Origin: Paraphysomonas bandaiensis
Taxonomy: Eukaryota; Chrysophyceae
Reading direction: 5' to 3'
DNA: 64,000 nucleotides
Assembly (NCBI GenBank): GCA_965644295.1
Contig: CBFFRP010000024.1
Span: forward strand, 1 to 64,000
Part shown: positions 34,122 through 47,200 of the stretch, in pieces
Layout of the letters: every line of letters begins with the position of its first letter
Position numbering within the stretch: the first letter of the stretch is position 1
Program-made: the position numbers and the translations under genes
Notes under the pieces: model-generated
The model's input: the letters and a program-made list of their open reading frames with translations, nothing else
Databases searched by the model: none
What the model was told of the DNA's origin: nothing

Positions 34122-35555
34122 CTACAACATTAATTTCATAACGTCTCTACACATAGCCATAGCACTGCAATTCTCTATATGCCCTGGACATGGAGGGTCC
34201 TGTGAACGAAGCCACTTTAGAACCTCCAAGTTCTCACAAATAGCAGCGGCTTTCAGAGTGCCTTCATCCCATGGACATGGAGGGTTCTGTGAACGAAGCC
34301 ACTTCAAAACATTCAAGTGTCCACAGAAAGCAGCATTTGTGCAAGTTGCTTCATCCCATGGACATGGAGGGTTCTGTGAACGAAGCCACTTCAAAACATT
34401 CAAGTGTCCTTCACATGCAGCACTAATGCAGGTGCCTTCATCCCATGGACATGGAGGGTTCTGTGAACGAAGCCACTTCAAAACATTCAAGTGACCTTCA
34501 CATGCAGCATCATTGCAAATTCCTTCATCCCATGGACATGGAGGGTTCTGTGAACGAAGCCACTTCAAAACATCCAAGTGCCCACCACAAGCAGCCTTAC
34601 GACAAGTGCCTTCATCCCATGGACATGGGGGGTCCTGGGAACGAAGCCACTTCAAAACATCCAAGTGCCCGCCTCTAGCAGCCACTAAGCATAAGTATTC
34701 ATCCCATGGATCTGGAGGGTTTTGTGAACGAAGCCACTTTAGAACATCCAAGTGTCCACAGAAAGCAGCTTCACTGTAAATGCCTTCACCCCATGGACAT
34801 GGAGGGTTCTGTGAACGAAGCCACTTCAAAACATCCAAGTGCCCACCACAAGCAGCCTTGCGACAAGTGCCTTCATCCCATGGACATGGAGGGTTCAGTG
34901 ATCGAAGCCACTTTAGAACATTCAAGTGTCCTTCACATGCAGCCCTGCGGCAAGTAAGTTCCCCAAATATATAGGAAGGGCATTGTGAACGAAGCCACTT
35001 TAGTGCATTCAGCTGTCCACCCTTAGCAGCACTGTCGGAAGCCTTGTAACAAGTTTGTACACCCCATGGACATGGAGGGTCCTGTGAACGAAGCCACTTC
35101 AGAACAATTAAGTCTCCATTCTCGGCAGCAGCACTACAAGTGTGCTCATTCCATGGACATGGAGGGTTCTGTGAGCGAAGCCACTTCAAAGTATCCAAGT
35201 GCCCACCACAAGCAGCAGCACTGCATGTCGTTTCATTCCATATGTGTGTAGAGCCGTGTGGATGTGTACTAAGTCTTCTGAGGTGTTTCATCTGCTGTAT
35301 TCTGCCGTATAGTGCACATCCATTCATCATCAGCATGTATGGACAGCCCACAGACAGAGCCCATGAGACCATTGAGTTGGTCATACAGTAGTGAGATACA
35401 TGTGACTCAAGTCTCTCTCTTCTCTCATCTCTCATGCTATCAGCCATATCGTGAAATCTCTTACAAGTCATCATCACAGGAAGGAGAGCTGTGTGTGGGA
35501 TCATAGAGATGATGAGACGAATCACATCATCGTTCAGAACAGATATATTCGACAT
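34122..35555 (-). CDS. F-box/ankyrin-array (CPW repeat) protein, copy 2
   Basis: Single exon, 477 aa from the ATG at 35555. The N-terminal 110 residues are almost identical to copy 1 at 23139 and include the F-box-like segment LNDDVIRLIISMIP. Twelve 29-residue ankyrin-like units follow, typically GGHLDVLKWLRSQNPPCPWD; the second is lengthened by four residues and the last two are degenerate. Array proteins of this type are thought to be substrate-recruiting adaptors, F-box to Skp1 and repeats to the target; this is inference. There is no signal peptide or membrane segment. At least 80 bp of upstream sequence is shared with copy 1, so promoter and gene were duplicated together in inverted orientation about 11 kb apart. 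Confidence 0.85.
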   Translation of the reverse strand: MSNISVLNDDVIRLIISMIPHTALLPVMMTCKRFHDMADSMRDERRERLESHVSHYCMTNSMVSWALSVGCPYMLMMNGCALYGRIQQMKHLRRLSTHPHGSTHIWNETTCSAAACGGHLDTLKWLRSQNPPCPWNEHTCSAAAENGDLIVLKWLRSQDPPCPWGVQTCYKASDSAAKGGQLNALKWLRSQCPSYIFGELTCRRAACEGHLNVLKWLRSLNPPCPWDEGTCRKAACGGHLDVLKWLRSQNPPCPWGEGIYSEAAFCGHLDVLKWLRSQNPPDPWDEYLCLVAARGGHLDVLKWLRSQDPPCPWDEGTCRKAACGGHLDVLKWLRSQNPPCPWDEGICNDAACEGHLNVLKWLRSQNPPCPWDEGTCISAACEGHLNVLKWLRSQNPPCPWDEATCTNAAFCGHLNVLKWLRSQNPPCPWDEGTLKAAAICENLEVLKWLRSQDPPCPGHIENCSAMAMCRDVMKLML

Positions 35556-36617
35556 ATCACAACTGATAATATCCACAGACTATACGAGGCTCATAGAGTG
35601 CTAATACGCTACAAGATTATGAGATGAGTATGTATGTATATACGTATGTACTATGCATATGGTGTACACAGTGCTATTCTAGTAATATATCGAGCATACG
35701 AAGTGATGTTGAATGATACGAAGTGACTCTCTGTCATGTTCTTTGAAGTGTTGTTGATATTAAAGCAATACAAAAGTATGTCAATGAAGAAATACAGAAA
35801 ATATATAGAAAGTGTTTATTAAAACCCCAATATTTAATACAAAATCCAGTATTTTATCAGAAAAATGGGTTTTCGTATCTAGATAGTTGAATATCTTCAT
35901 TACGAAGGTGTTGTATGGGGAGATCAACAGTGAGATGCTCCTTCCAGCCATTGCAATACTATATCTATGTAAAGGTTCAACACAACACTATAGGGTCTAC
36001 CAGAGGCTAATGAAACCCCCTTGTACCTGCTGATTTACTGTCGTAGAAAGACTTCCATATTATCTTAATGTCTCAGAGTACATGCATTCATTGAGCTGAA
36101 TACACGACCATGTCACAGCTAACTGACTGTTTCATTACAATGGCTAAGAACTATTTAACTTGGACTGATTTCCTTTTGAAGATACGTCGTCATTCATGTA
36201 TGAATTTGAATACAGTAAACAAGACTGTGGTCCTCTTCTGTTTTCATTGAGATCCCCTTACAGCAGTGGTGGCCAGTAATGGAGAGTGCATTATACGCGC
36301 TGCAGTAGCTAAAAAGGTGGAGTATTTCATTGGGCTGAATGTTACGAGATTGAGTGCCTTGTATATAATCATAGTGGCGCTAGTATTATTATATATATTG
36401 TAACGTATAACATCTGTCTGTTGACGTTGAACACCGAGATCTGTATTTACCGAGATAGTACGTATACAGTGACCAATAAACGCCAGCTTGTGCCGAGATA
36501 AATTACTGGGCACAGAAAGATTTAATGTATCACTTGTAGAAAGTTGATCATACAACTGATATGAATAGATACAGCCTAATTCAGTGTTTATATTAGCATC
36601 TCATAATTTAATCAGCA
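35556..36617. other. Intergenic DNA
   Basis: The first 100 bp is the promoter-proximal duplication shared with 23040-23138. The rest carries no recognisable gene. A 103-codon frame at 36244-36555 has no supportable homology. Confidence 0.5.
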
Positions 36618-38992
36618 TCATAATAATGGGCTACATAGTCTACCCAGTAAGAGGTCAGCATGATTTGTGTTCAAAACAGACGACAACTTAGCAAATACAC
36701 CTTCGTGATACTTATTGATCCAAGCAATGTGAGCATCGTCCAACATTTCTGTAACAATCATATCTCTCTGGAACGGCACACAAGTCAAAGGTTCAAACGC
36801 CAGGAATCCATTACTTTCTGAAACCTTGTCTTCAAAATGCTTCTCTGTTGCATCAACAACAGAATATAAATTCTCCAGTCTGATACCGTAATTTCCGGAT
36901 TCGTAGTAGCCAGGCTCAATGCTCACGATCATTCCAGGAAGCAAGGCCTGGACGGCCTGTGGAGTACCAACCATTGAGCTAATCCGTTGAGGGCCTTCAT
37001 GTACGTTCAATGCTGCACCGACTCCATGCCCCGTGCCTATATCGCAGAAAATCAGTAAAACATATTTCACACTCCAACATAAAGCAGAATGAACGTGCTA
37101 AAACGTTTAGCGTAAACATGTACAGTACCGTGACTGTAATTCGACGCTGCTCTCCACAGATGGGTTCGTGCCAAAGAGTCCAGCATACAGCCTGGGGTAC
37201 CCTTAGGAAACACACACCGAGCCAAATCAATATGACCCATCAACACACGGGTGTACATTGCTTTCTACACAGAGATTATTAGTTGCATGGATATTATAGT
37301 CAGATGGTATGAACTGTACCTGCTGTACAGAAGGCTCTCCAGTACAAATCGTCCTCGTGACGTCTGTCCACACGTATTTAGTAAATAGAGAAAGAGTTTA
37401 TGTGTTAACGGAAGCATACCAGTTGTTCCATCTATATATTGTCCGCCAGAGTCAAGAAGAAGGATACCATTACCTATAACACTGCACGTTTCCTTCAGGG
37501 CCCTGTCGAATCATACTAATTACAGATCAAACATTTAAAATAACATGAAATAATGCCTGTAGTGTATAATTGCTCCATTAGGCCCAAAGCCAGCAATTGT
37601 CGGAAACGATGGCCCTATAAATTTTTCTTTCGAATAGGATTTCCTGATGGATGTTAGAATGATGTCTATATCATACTCAGTGATCTTTTCTTGTTTCTCT
37701 AGCAGCTCCTGTAAAACAGCTAGAAAGTGAACACAAGCCGCTCCATCACGCACATGGCAAGCTTTCATAGCATTAATTTCACGACGATTTTTAATTGCTT
37801 TCATAAGAGCAATAGGAGACTGAGCCAAAACCCTCTTCTCATGCGGAATGAGGCTGCGAAATTCGTAAGGTATACACAATATCACAGACGATAATATACC
37901 TAGATACCGCATCAGTAGTTCCGTCCTCATCAACCACAAACCTAATATCATCTGATTCATCAACGCGCCGTTTTAGGTCACCTATAAATGCGTCGTAGGG
38001 TTGAACAGAAATATCATTGTCTGCAAGATACTGACAAACTTCGGGATTCACTTTCCTATCATCAATATGAAAAACAACTTCACCTGATGCAAAATTACTT
38101 TAACACCAACTAAATAATGGAGCATACTTAGAGTGATTGTCACATACGCAACAGCTACAGGGTTACAGGGTATATCTGCCCCTCGTATATTCAGAACCCA
38201 CGCTATCTCATCCAGCAGGGTAACAATGAGTGCACCCTTTTCCCCGCACTTATCAACTATATACTCTCTAATCTTGTGTAGCTTATCTCGGGTGGATAAG
38301 CCTGCAAAAGCAATGTCATGTACTCGAATAGGGGAAGCTGGAGGTGAAGGGCGATCATTGCCCCATACTTTGTCGACAAGGTTGTCAGATAAGGCTTTCA
38401 AATGTATATTGTGGGATGATAGATCCACACGGGCAGTGCTAATAAATTTTGATGAATGGAGGAGTGGATCGTAACCAACAGCAGAATTTCTTGGCAGAGA
38501 CATTTTTAAAAAGGTTATGTAGTCTGGAACACCCTGTCAAACGAAAAAATGAATCGCACAACAACGATTTACAAGTAAGTCCACATACTGGTTCTCCAGA
38601 TTTCATCAATGTCCATTCGTTCGAATCTAGTTCCTGTTCGGCCTGACCGTAATACCTACATATAACAACGATGAAATCAATGGAAAATAAGACAGAGTTA
38701 TATACCTGCCGTCTGTCCATAGAAAAGCTGCTGAAGTGGTAACAATTGCAGTGCCTGCAGATCCAGTAAAGTTTGTCATATACTGGCGACGATCAAAACA
38801 AGATGCAGTATACTCGCTCATATGAGGATCTCCTGATGGAATAATATATGCATCAATTCCATTAGTTGATAATTGTTCTCTAAGTAGTCGTAGTTTAGAG
38901 CATGTAGATGCATATCTATAACGTAACGGTAATCGGCTTATAGTAATATTGCAAAATCTATTAGATCGAAGCATATGTCGAGATAACACCAT
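36618..38992 (-). CDS. Xaa-Pro aminopeptidase (M24B metallopeptidase), nine exons
   Basis: Exons 38706-38992, 38589-38655, 38128-38533, 37900-38083, 37557-37853, 37420-37502, 37320-37363, 37129-37264 and 36618-37036 give 640 aa, the usual length of eukaryotic aminopeptidase P. It removes an N-terminal residue ahead of proline. Dinuclear metal ligands are visible in the expected order: LLLDSGGQY (Asp), DVTRTICTG (Asp), HGTGHGVG (His), VSIEPGYY (Glu) and GIRLENL (Glu). The N-terminal creatinase-type domains include DAYIIPSGDPHMSEY and NFTGSAGTA. The first 40 residues are Arg/Ser-rich without acidic residues, suggesting a mitochondrial presequence. Introns are 44-92 nt; the one at 37503-37556 appears to use a GC donor. 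It starts 110 bp from a CTGTACTGCTATAC motif. Confidence 0.93.
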
Positions 38993-41242
38993 ATTGATCC
39001 CGTTATAAAGGTAGCATTACTAACAACACCAAGTGTGGATCTGAAGAGCTAGTGCAGCTGTGCAGTCTTTCCTGCTGTGCGTTCTTATATATATATACGC
39101 TACTGTACTGCTATACCATATGCATATATATGCAATCAAACAACAAACTTTTGAGGGCATAAATATAATGCGATCTAATTTTAGAAACTCAAAATAAGGG
39201 TTTTTTATGCATTTGGTGATAATATCAGAGTTTTAGGATATCTAGCTGAACCGTGTCCAAAAAAACAAGCCCAACACTCCAGTTATACCCACATACAGCA
39301 TACTCCTGTATATATAGCAGTATGTACCACTTTTGTCCATATGATTTAACCATATCTTTATGGTTATACTTAAACTAACAGTAGGATGAAAAGAGATAGA
39401 AGATATCTACAACCGTCATGATGCCTTCAATCCTTCCACTGGAGGGATGCATGTTCATTGGGTGACTGTTAATTGAGACATACTGTGTCTACGTATAAAA
39501 CCCATAAAAACTCCTTTACGATATAAAAAACCAGTATTTTCCAATATCTTGTAAAAACTCAATGTGCCAACTCCGGAACTCTCTGCTGTGTCCACATTCT
39601 GTACATACAGACACTCCGCTGCATATCTACCACTTGACTTCTATATATTACAGTCATAAAACTATTAATCTTAATGATGATTGTTGAATTAATTCATTGA
39701 GATGAATGTGTTCTTCCAGCTGCTCCGTCCTTATCTATCATCCTTCCATGATATGTGCAACCGTTCATTCTCTTATCAGTGAAAATAATCTTGAGTGTAC
39801 TGAAACGTTCATGATGGTGTGCATACAAGTGATTGCATTTATGGTACAGACCTGCAGACTAGTACTACTGTCAAGCTCATCATATCAGTGCAAAGCAAAC
39901 TAGACATTGTAACTGATAGTTCAAATGGTGAAAACTCGAGCGGAGAGTGCCCGTATAATCGTGATATTATACAGATGATTAAAACTTAAAACTATAGAAC
40001 AAGATAATTCATTTTTTGGCCATTGTGTAATATGTTCTACTGTGTATCTAGATTTTATTTTTGAATAGGGTTAAAATTACTGAGCTTTGAACTCATTTAA
40101 TTATCAATTTATTGAAGCAGTGATATATATCTCTCATCATTCATTGTCGTTTGCCATTTACACTGTAATATATATGTAGTAAGCGGCCGGCAGAAGCAAG
40201 CACACTTATTTCGGAAACAATCTTCCTTGCCCACTGCTATTATATATGTGTATGTCCACTGGTCTTATATATGTGTATGTCTACTGCTTTTATATATGTG
40301 TATGTGTACTGCTCTTATATATGTGTATGTCTACTGCTCTTATATATGTGTATGTGTACTGCTCTTATATATGTGTATGTCTACTGCTCTTATCTCGACC
40401 ACACCCCCACCACGCCACACAGCGGCATCTCCGCCATAGAGTTACACTCTCACCTACATATCGTCCCATCCACTCCCCAACACTGTAGTTCAGGTCCGCC
40501 GGACACATTGCCCAAAGGTAGACACCCCGACTAACCTCACAACAAGGGGCGTTTGCACCATGGTGCTCGTAGCGATGCGCAAGTAGTCTCCAGAATAAAG
40601 AATTGATCTTAGGAATAGTAACACAATGTTGTGATTATTAGAGTGTAAAGTAATGAACACGATAGAGTGAGAATTATTGATCATGTATCTTCAACAAATA
40701 CACTCTCCAATTCAGTTCATGATATATTACCAGACGGTTGATTCATCATAGCAAACCAAGCTAGTAAGTCTATAGATATATACATAGACTCTAGTCACAA
40801 CCGTTCTCATGTAGTAATCAGATATTCTTATATGTAATAAGCGAAACTCAACGCTGCGGCCGAAATATTTGTATAGGCGGGGCATTTCGAATGTAAAAAA
40901 AGTATCAGAGCACTTAGACAAACGTTGTCTGTGCTCTCCTTAATGCCATTTAACAGCACGTATAAACCTGCTGACTCACAAAACATAACTATGTGCTTGG
41001 TAAGTTGTTAGGCCAAGAAATTGATTTGTGATATGATGCTAACAGCTACAATGGAACTTTTTAACTACCTGCCAAGTAAAAAATATTTAATTCAGTTCGT
41101 CAAATTAGCTCTGTTTGCTTGCTTCTGAAAACATTTATCATTAGAATCTAGGAGATTATAGAAACATACTAGAATCACGCAAAAACAAATCAATTGTAGT
41201 AATATTTGTATATCTAAAACTTAGTGAGACGGCCAGTAGAAA
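38993..41242. other. Long gene-poor stretch
   Basis: ACTGTACTGCTATAC at 39102-39116 is likely part of the aminopeptidase promoter. A 25-bp tandem repeat is at 40232-40392. A more GC-rich patch at 40393-40570 has no recognised identity. Remaining DNA is AT-rich and featureless to my reading. Confidence 0.5.
40232..40392 (+). repeat. 25-bp tandem repeat, about 6.4 copies
   Basis: The unit is ACTGCTCTTATATATGTGTA plus TGTCT, with single-base variants. Since 25 is not a multiple of three, all three plus frames are open over the array and encode the same rotated peptide. Confidence 0.9.
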
Positions 41243-44200
41243 CTAACCACCAAGACTGCTACCTCGCTTACTTGATCTGAACAGAAATAATAAAAATATA
41301 TCAGCATATATATAGTATAAAGCTTATAACCAGTAACTCACCGTGTGAGCATGCTTTCCATGCTCCTCCTTTGGGTAAACTTAAACTTCTCGAAGCGCTT
41401 CTGAACATCACTCCCAGTTCTCTCTAATTCTACATCCGCGACACGCGCGTCCGATACATACTTTTCACAGACAACCTCACTTGAACTTGACACAACATTA
41501 TCTTTCTGTGGATTGTTGTGCCAAGTGGTCTCTTCATCACGAACATCTGTGGAGTCTTCACATGCACTTACACTGCATTTCAACTCACTGTATGATTCAT
41601 TTCCCTCATGAGATCGTGATTCCATCGCACTACTTTCAGCACTACTACAATCCCTATCATCGTTATGGACGCTTCTACTGTTATCATTATGCATCATTTC
41701 ACATCCTGATTCCACGTCATGATGTAACCTACTCGCTGCCATTTTACTCAGAGGAGAATTGACACAATCGGACGGATCAGAAGAATGTAGAAACGATACC
41801 TCGCTGCTGTTTTGTATTATATGTTCGTCAGCAGGGGTTCTGGCAAGGGAATACTTCACTATGTAATACGCAATAACTAATGCACCCACAAACGCTACAA
41901 CCCCTATATATAAGGGGTTATCCCTTAAAATCACCCATACAGTGAGCACAAGTGCCACAACTATAGGCTGGAGACTGCGTACAACAAGGCGTTGCAAAGG
42001 GGGGGGAAGAGCACCAATCCATTGCAGAAAAAAGATAGCTGCCGCAGTAAGTGAGAACCGCTCAGTTCGAGAATACAGAGAATATCGACCAGTGATGGGA
42101 AGGGCGTGAGTTGTATTCCATTTGTATCCTATCTCGCCTGGAAAGTATGACCTAAAAGATCGTACTATTGAACTTTCAAACGTGTGTGGATAGGCCATTG
42201 CTACTCCAGTTGAAACGAAAAAATACCGTGGAGCATCAAGAACAATTTCCCCAATGTACTCATCGTCGTTTCCACAGGCCGATGAAATAGTTCTACGCAG
42301 AGCTGTTAACACAATCTGCACTTCGTTTTTCGCTAAGCTTGGAATAACGTACTGAATAATGCAGCACTCTGATGTCTACAAGCAAGAATCTAAAGTGTAG
42401 AAATTAACAAATATAGTGGCTATACCTCGAAGAACAAAATTTCCACCGCAATTTGAATAAGGCAAGCTGTTACAAACATTTTCTGCCAACGCTTTCCTCT
42501 TTCAAGCCCGCGAAGCATTGAGAAAAACACAAAAAACAGGTTTATCAGAATAACAACTACCCAGCTCAACACTTGAACCCACTTATTTACAATCCATCTG
42601 TTACTGAAGCTGCAACAAATGTTAAATAAAAACACCGTGATGTACTGTAATGCTAAGTATACACACTTTTGCACTATTACTTACTCATATTCCGACTTGT
42701 TCTTAAAAATCTTCGCCACAACAGTATCTCTCTACAGAGGAAGAAACCCGTCATCGTCAAGAACGTTAATACGATAAAATCAACACCCTACCCCAAGAAT
42801 GTCGAGACAAAATAGTTGTATAATTTCCATTCCTATATGGGCACTTGAGGCGTTGACCAAAGATGCAGATTTTTCTTCCGTGGCCTTCTTCACATATAAA
42901 AGCTCAGATTTGATTACTTCCTCGCACTGCTTATTGGTAATATTTTGGCAACACATATATCTATAACTCATCACCGGATCTGAAGAAAGAAATTCACAGT
43001 GTGCATTAATTCTATACTGTTCAATCAGAAGAAGCAATAATGAGATATTTATCTATCCTGTACCTCCACTTCGAGTCGAATGCTTCTAACAAATGTTTTT
43101 GTAGTAATTTTCGCTGGTCAACAATATCTACCATAAGTTCTGCGAAGAGCAACTCTACCGCCGCTTCGTCGCCTTCAACTGCCTGCATTGAATCTATTGT
43201 GTTTTTTGCACAACTGAGTACGGGGATATAATCAGAACGATCCTGTGAGACAAGTTACCACGTATAGTATTTCTCTGTCAGAAACTTACGCCTACTTCTA
43301 CCAATGACTGCTGCCGCTCTATTTTTCTTCTGGAAATGAAGCCATCGTTTGTTTGACGAATTGAAGGAATGATATTCTTCGACGCTGCAGTCGCCAGTAT
43401 ATGCGACTCTTGTACGCGCGGAGGAAGATGTTTACTACTTCGTAGAGATATAAATGTTCCAGACGATTGGCGATTGAAATGAGAAGATATAGCATTTGTC
43501 AGCGACTGTGTAGCAGACGAAGCTGCATTAGAGAGGCGACGCGCAGTGGCAGAAAGTCTTCGTGTCAGTCTATTCACAAAGCCATTTCGGTCAAACTCCT
43601 CTTGATGTAATGACTCTTGTGTGGGAGATGATAACAACTCAAACAAGAAATCGACAAATAAATTCATTGGGGCTGTGAACATCGCAACAACTACGGAGAA
43701 TAAAACGACAACCTTCAAATACCTTGTCATGGAACCGCTCATCCAAATAAGCAAGATTACCTCTATAGTCAACTCAGGGTCTGAGTAAACACACCGGGGC
43801 GACCCGTCTTCTTCATGTACACTTGAATCATGTCGTTTCCAGGAACACATTGACCTTGACATGTCGTATGGCAGGGTAGCTTCCGTACAGTCTTCCTCGG
43901 TGGTATAGTTTTTGCACTCACCGTTGTCATCCGGAAACTAAACAGTAAAAATGTGAATATAAAATAAAATATGTTCATATACATACCTCAGTATCATACA
44001 AAACAGCAAGCAAAAACATTAACATTGACTGAATAGTAAGCACATACAATACAGAGAGAACTTTGATATTAACCGAATTGTCACCGAGGTTGGAAAACAC
44101 CAAAAAACACCGATGATGTCTCAACAATTCCTTACTTAACTTGGACAGAGAAGATCCACACCGAAACACTTCAGGGCAAACTGAATTCACATACGCCAAT

Positions 44201-47200
44201 AGGATATCATATATTTCATCTTTCGAACACGAATCCTCTCGTTTTAACGACTTGCACATAGCAGTGAGTGTATCAAAACTTATTTCCGCTTGCGTACTCT
44301 TTGCGTTCCATATGATAACAGCTATTGCAAAAAACCCAATGGCCCACATAATGCCGAAGAGTAATACTACATGTAAACTATATTCAACATCCGATTCAGA
44401 ATCAAAATTACGAGCAGTAATTACAGTGTCCTCAGCTTTCTTCAGTTCTGTCGATGTGATTACCCCTACCTCCATTACGCCCGAATCTTGAAAGGCATCC
44501 AGACGACGCTCATCGGAACGGGGTACGATCTCCCTATCGGTGGTACAAAAACAAGTCGCATTATGCGATGAATAGCTCAACGTTTCGCACCTAACACTAG
44601 CACTATTCAACACTTTGCACCTCGGGATAAGTGCTCTTTGTGGGCATACAGATGTCTGTACAAGGTCGCTTCCATTGCAATAATGAACAATATCATGCCC
44701 GGTATTGTTCTCACAAGAATAGTAGTACGTTGCAACCTCATTTCGATTGCACTCTGTCGTAAATGATATCGGGTTTTCACTGATTGTGATATTTACGAAA
44801 TCATTGTACTGAATGGAAAATATCACCGGTGATGCAATTGTGACATTAACTTCACCTTTTATTGATAGACGAAGAACATTCGACACTAATGATAGATTGT
44901 ATAGTTTAGACTGCAATGACAAAAGGGAAACGCTGAGCTCGTTTTGACCAGATATTATCGTGCATGTTGATGGTATTGATACAACGGCGGCCTCCAGATC
45001 AGTCCGAGGAACACTTAGTGTCAAATTTTCGTCATTGAGTAGCACCTTTTGAGTAACGAGCCGATACGTTTCCTTAATAGCATACACCGATTCTTGGCCA
45101 ACAAGCATGTCACTCAACACAATATTTATCATTTTGTCTAGCAAAGTCAATGATGAAGTGCTATTCTGCGGATATAACCCATGTGAACTCGTGGCGGAAT
45201 CAATAGCGTCCATCACACTCCAAATATCACGATAAAACAAATTATAGTTTGCACTCTTACTTAGCACAACGTCAGACACGTTGCGTGAGACAACATTCCC
45301 AGCTTCTCCAATTGCATATGAATTGATTACGACAGAGGACTGTAAATTAGACCACGATGTAATACTATCTTGGGTCGGATCATCAATCTGGACAAGCTGG
45401 TTGAGAGCATCTAGCATTGCAGTAACTGTATCAGATATTACAATCGAACTTGCAGATGTATATTCACAAGCTAGTCCACTGTAACCCAAATCACATATAC
45501 ATTGTGTTGTACAGGTTGGGTCTCCAAGGAGACATATATCTATGGTCATCCCCGAATCATTATTTACAAAAGTGCACTTTCCATGACTTGAGCAGTTGTT
45601 TGCACAATGAATTGTCTCCCTTACGCACTGTTGATCAATGCAGCTTTCCCATGCTGAACATTCAATATTATTACTACAAGAACCTCCCAGCTGAGACACA
45701 TCTTGTGTTGGTATGCACTCTGTGTTATCATCTCGCTCAGTTCCAACATAACTATCAAGACATTTTCCACATGTATGAGCAACCAAAGTGCAGGGGAATC
45801 TATTCAATTCTGAACAATTGGGGGAGTTGAAGCATGGGACGCTATTCACAATAACAGATGACACTGAAATAGTTTCACGAATTGTATCTGTTTCAATCCC
45901 GTTGTCGAATTCATAGGACAAATCTGTTGAGAACGGATACACATATATATCTGCACTGGTTCTGGAGAAGGCATCCAGAGAATCATACACGTTAGCGGAA
46001 CATGTAACTCTCCACAAGCTTGAATTTTTACCTGATGGAAAATAAGAAGATGTATACGTTTTTTCTGACCGGCCATGAACAACTAAAAATATATCGTAAT
46101 CTGTACGAAATCCAAATTCGTATGAAAGTAAAAGATCGTCGTCTGTGTACTGAGATGCTGATAAAACAAACGAAGTGCTCATTTCATACCCACTGGATGG
46201 GTTAATTTTAAATATCCCAGGAGCAGGTGGCGTATTCATAGAAACCAAAATGGTGACAGCGTTGTTCTCACATTGCAAAGTGAATGAGTATGCGGACATT
46301 TTACTCATCAATGACCTAGAAGCGATTACCAAATTCATATCATTCACACCAGGATGTAACTGTTTGTCTATGGAAGTTAACGATAAGCCAGATAAATCTA
46401 ATCCATCATCAGAACGCCATGATGCAGTAACAGTACTATTCACTTCAACAACACCAAGAATAGCTATCTCACTCTGTGGATTAACTTTAACAACATTTTC
46501 ATCAGAATTTTGCACGACAATTCGGGCTGATGACGAAGGAAGTATTGTTACAAACACGTGTGTCTCGCTTTTTCGACTTGAATCAGAGATCTGCAACGTT
46601 ATCTTGAGCATTGTCCCAACCTCATTGGAATTACTGACATGAATCTGAAGTTCACCACTTTCGGTAGTATAGAGCTCCGCCCCACAATCAGAACTCAGGA
46701 CAGGCTGTTGTCGATAGCAGGACCATAAAAAATTCAAGTGAGAAATCCCGGGAGCATCCTGGTCATAGCTCTTACCACCACTTAGTATCAGGGAATCTCC
46801 CAACTTTACGGTTTGATAAGATGACCCAGATATAATAGGTACTATCCTCCCACTTTCCACAGTAACATACACTGAGGCCGATGAAACGTAGTTCGTATTG
46901 AAAGCATTGACTAGCACATCAAATCTATACACCGATCCAACTTGCATGCTGTAAGGAGAAAGCTTAAACTTCATATGATCAGGAGATATCGAAGTCAATG
47001 TAGTCAGAAGATCATTTTCCCATACAGACCACGTGTAAACTAAACTACTACTCATAGTATTATTGTTCCAACTACATGGTGCAAAAAACGCCTGTGCCTT
47101 CAAATTCAAGCTTCGTATGGAAATAATACGCCTCGTGTGAGCGCCAATAATGCTGACAGTGGGCAAAGGCTCTGACAGAACATGCAGATAGTAGGTTGCA

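Noticed and set aside
34117-34974. Plus-strand ORFs encoding HGHGGFCERSHF repeats
   Set aside because: They are the antisense reading of the ankyrin array; 87-bp units without stops keep the opposite strand open. The sense strand encodes the recognisable F-box/ankyrin protein.
36244-36555. Minus-strand ORF with a RHKLAFIGHCIR phrase resembling the end of some LINE reverse transcriptases
   Set aside because: The resemblance is a few residues only and no reverse-transcriptase motif lies nearby.
40393-40570. GC-richer patch as a structural RNA gene
   Set aside because: No cloverleaf, conserved RNA motif or consistent pairing could be recognised.
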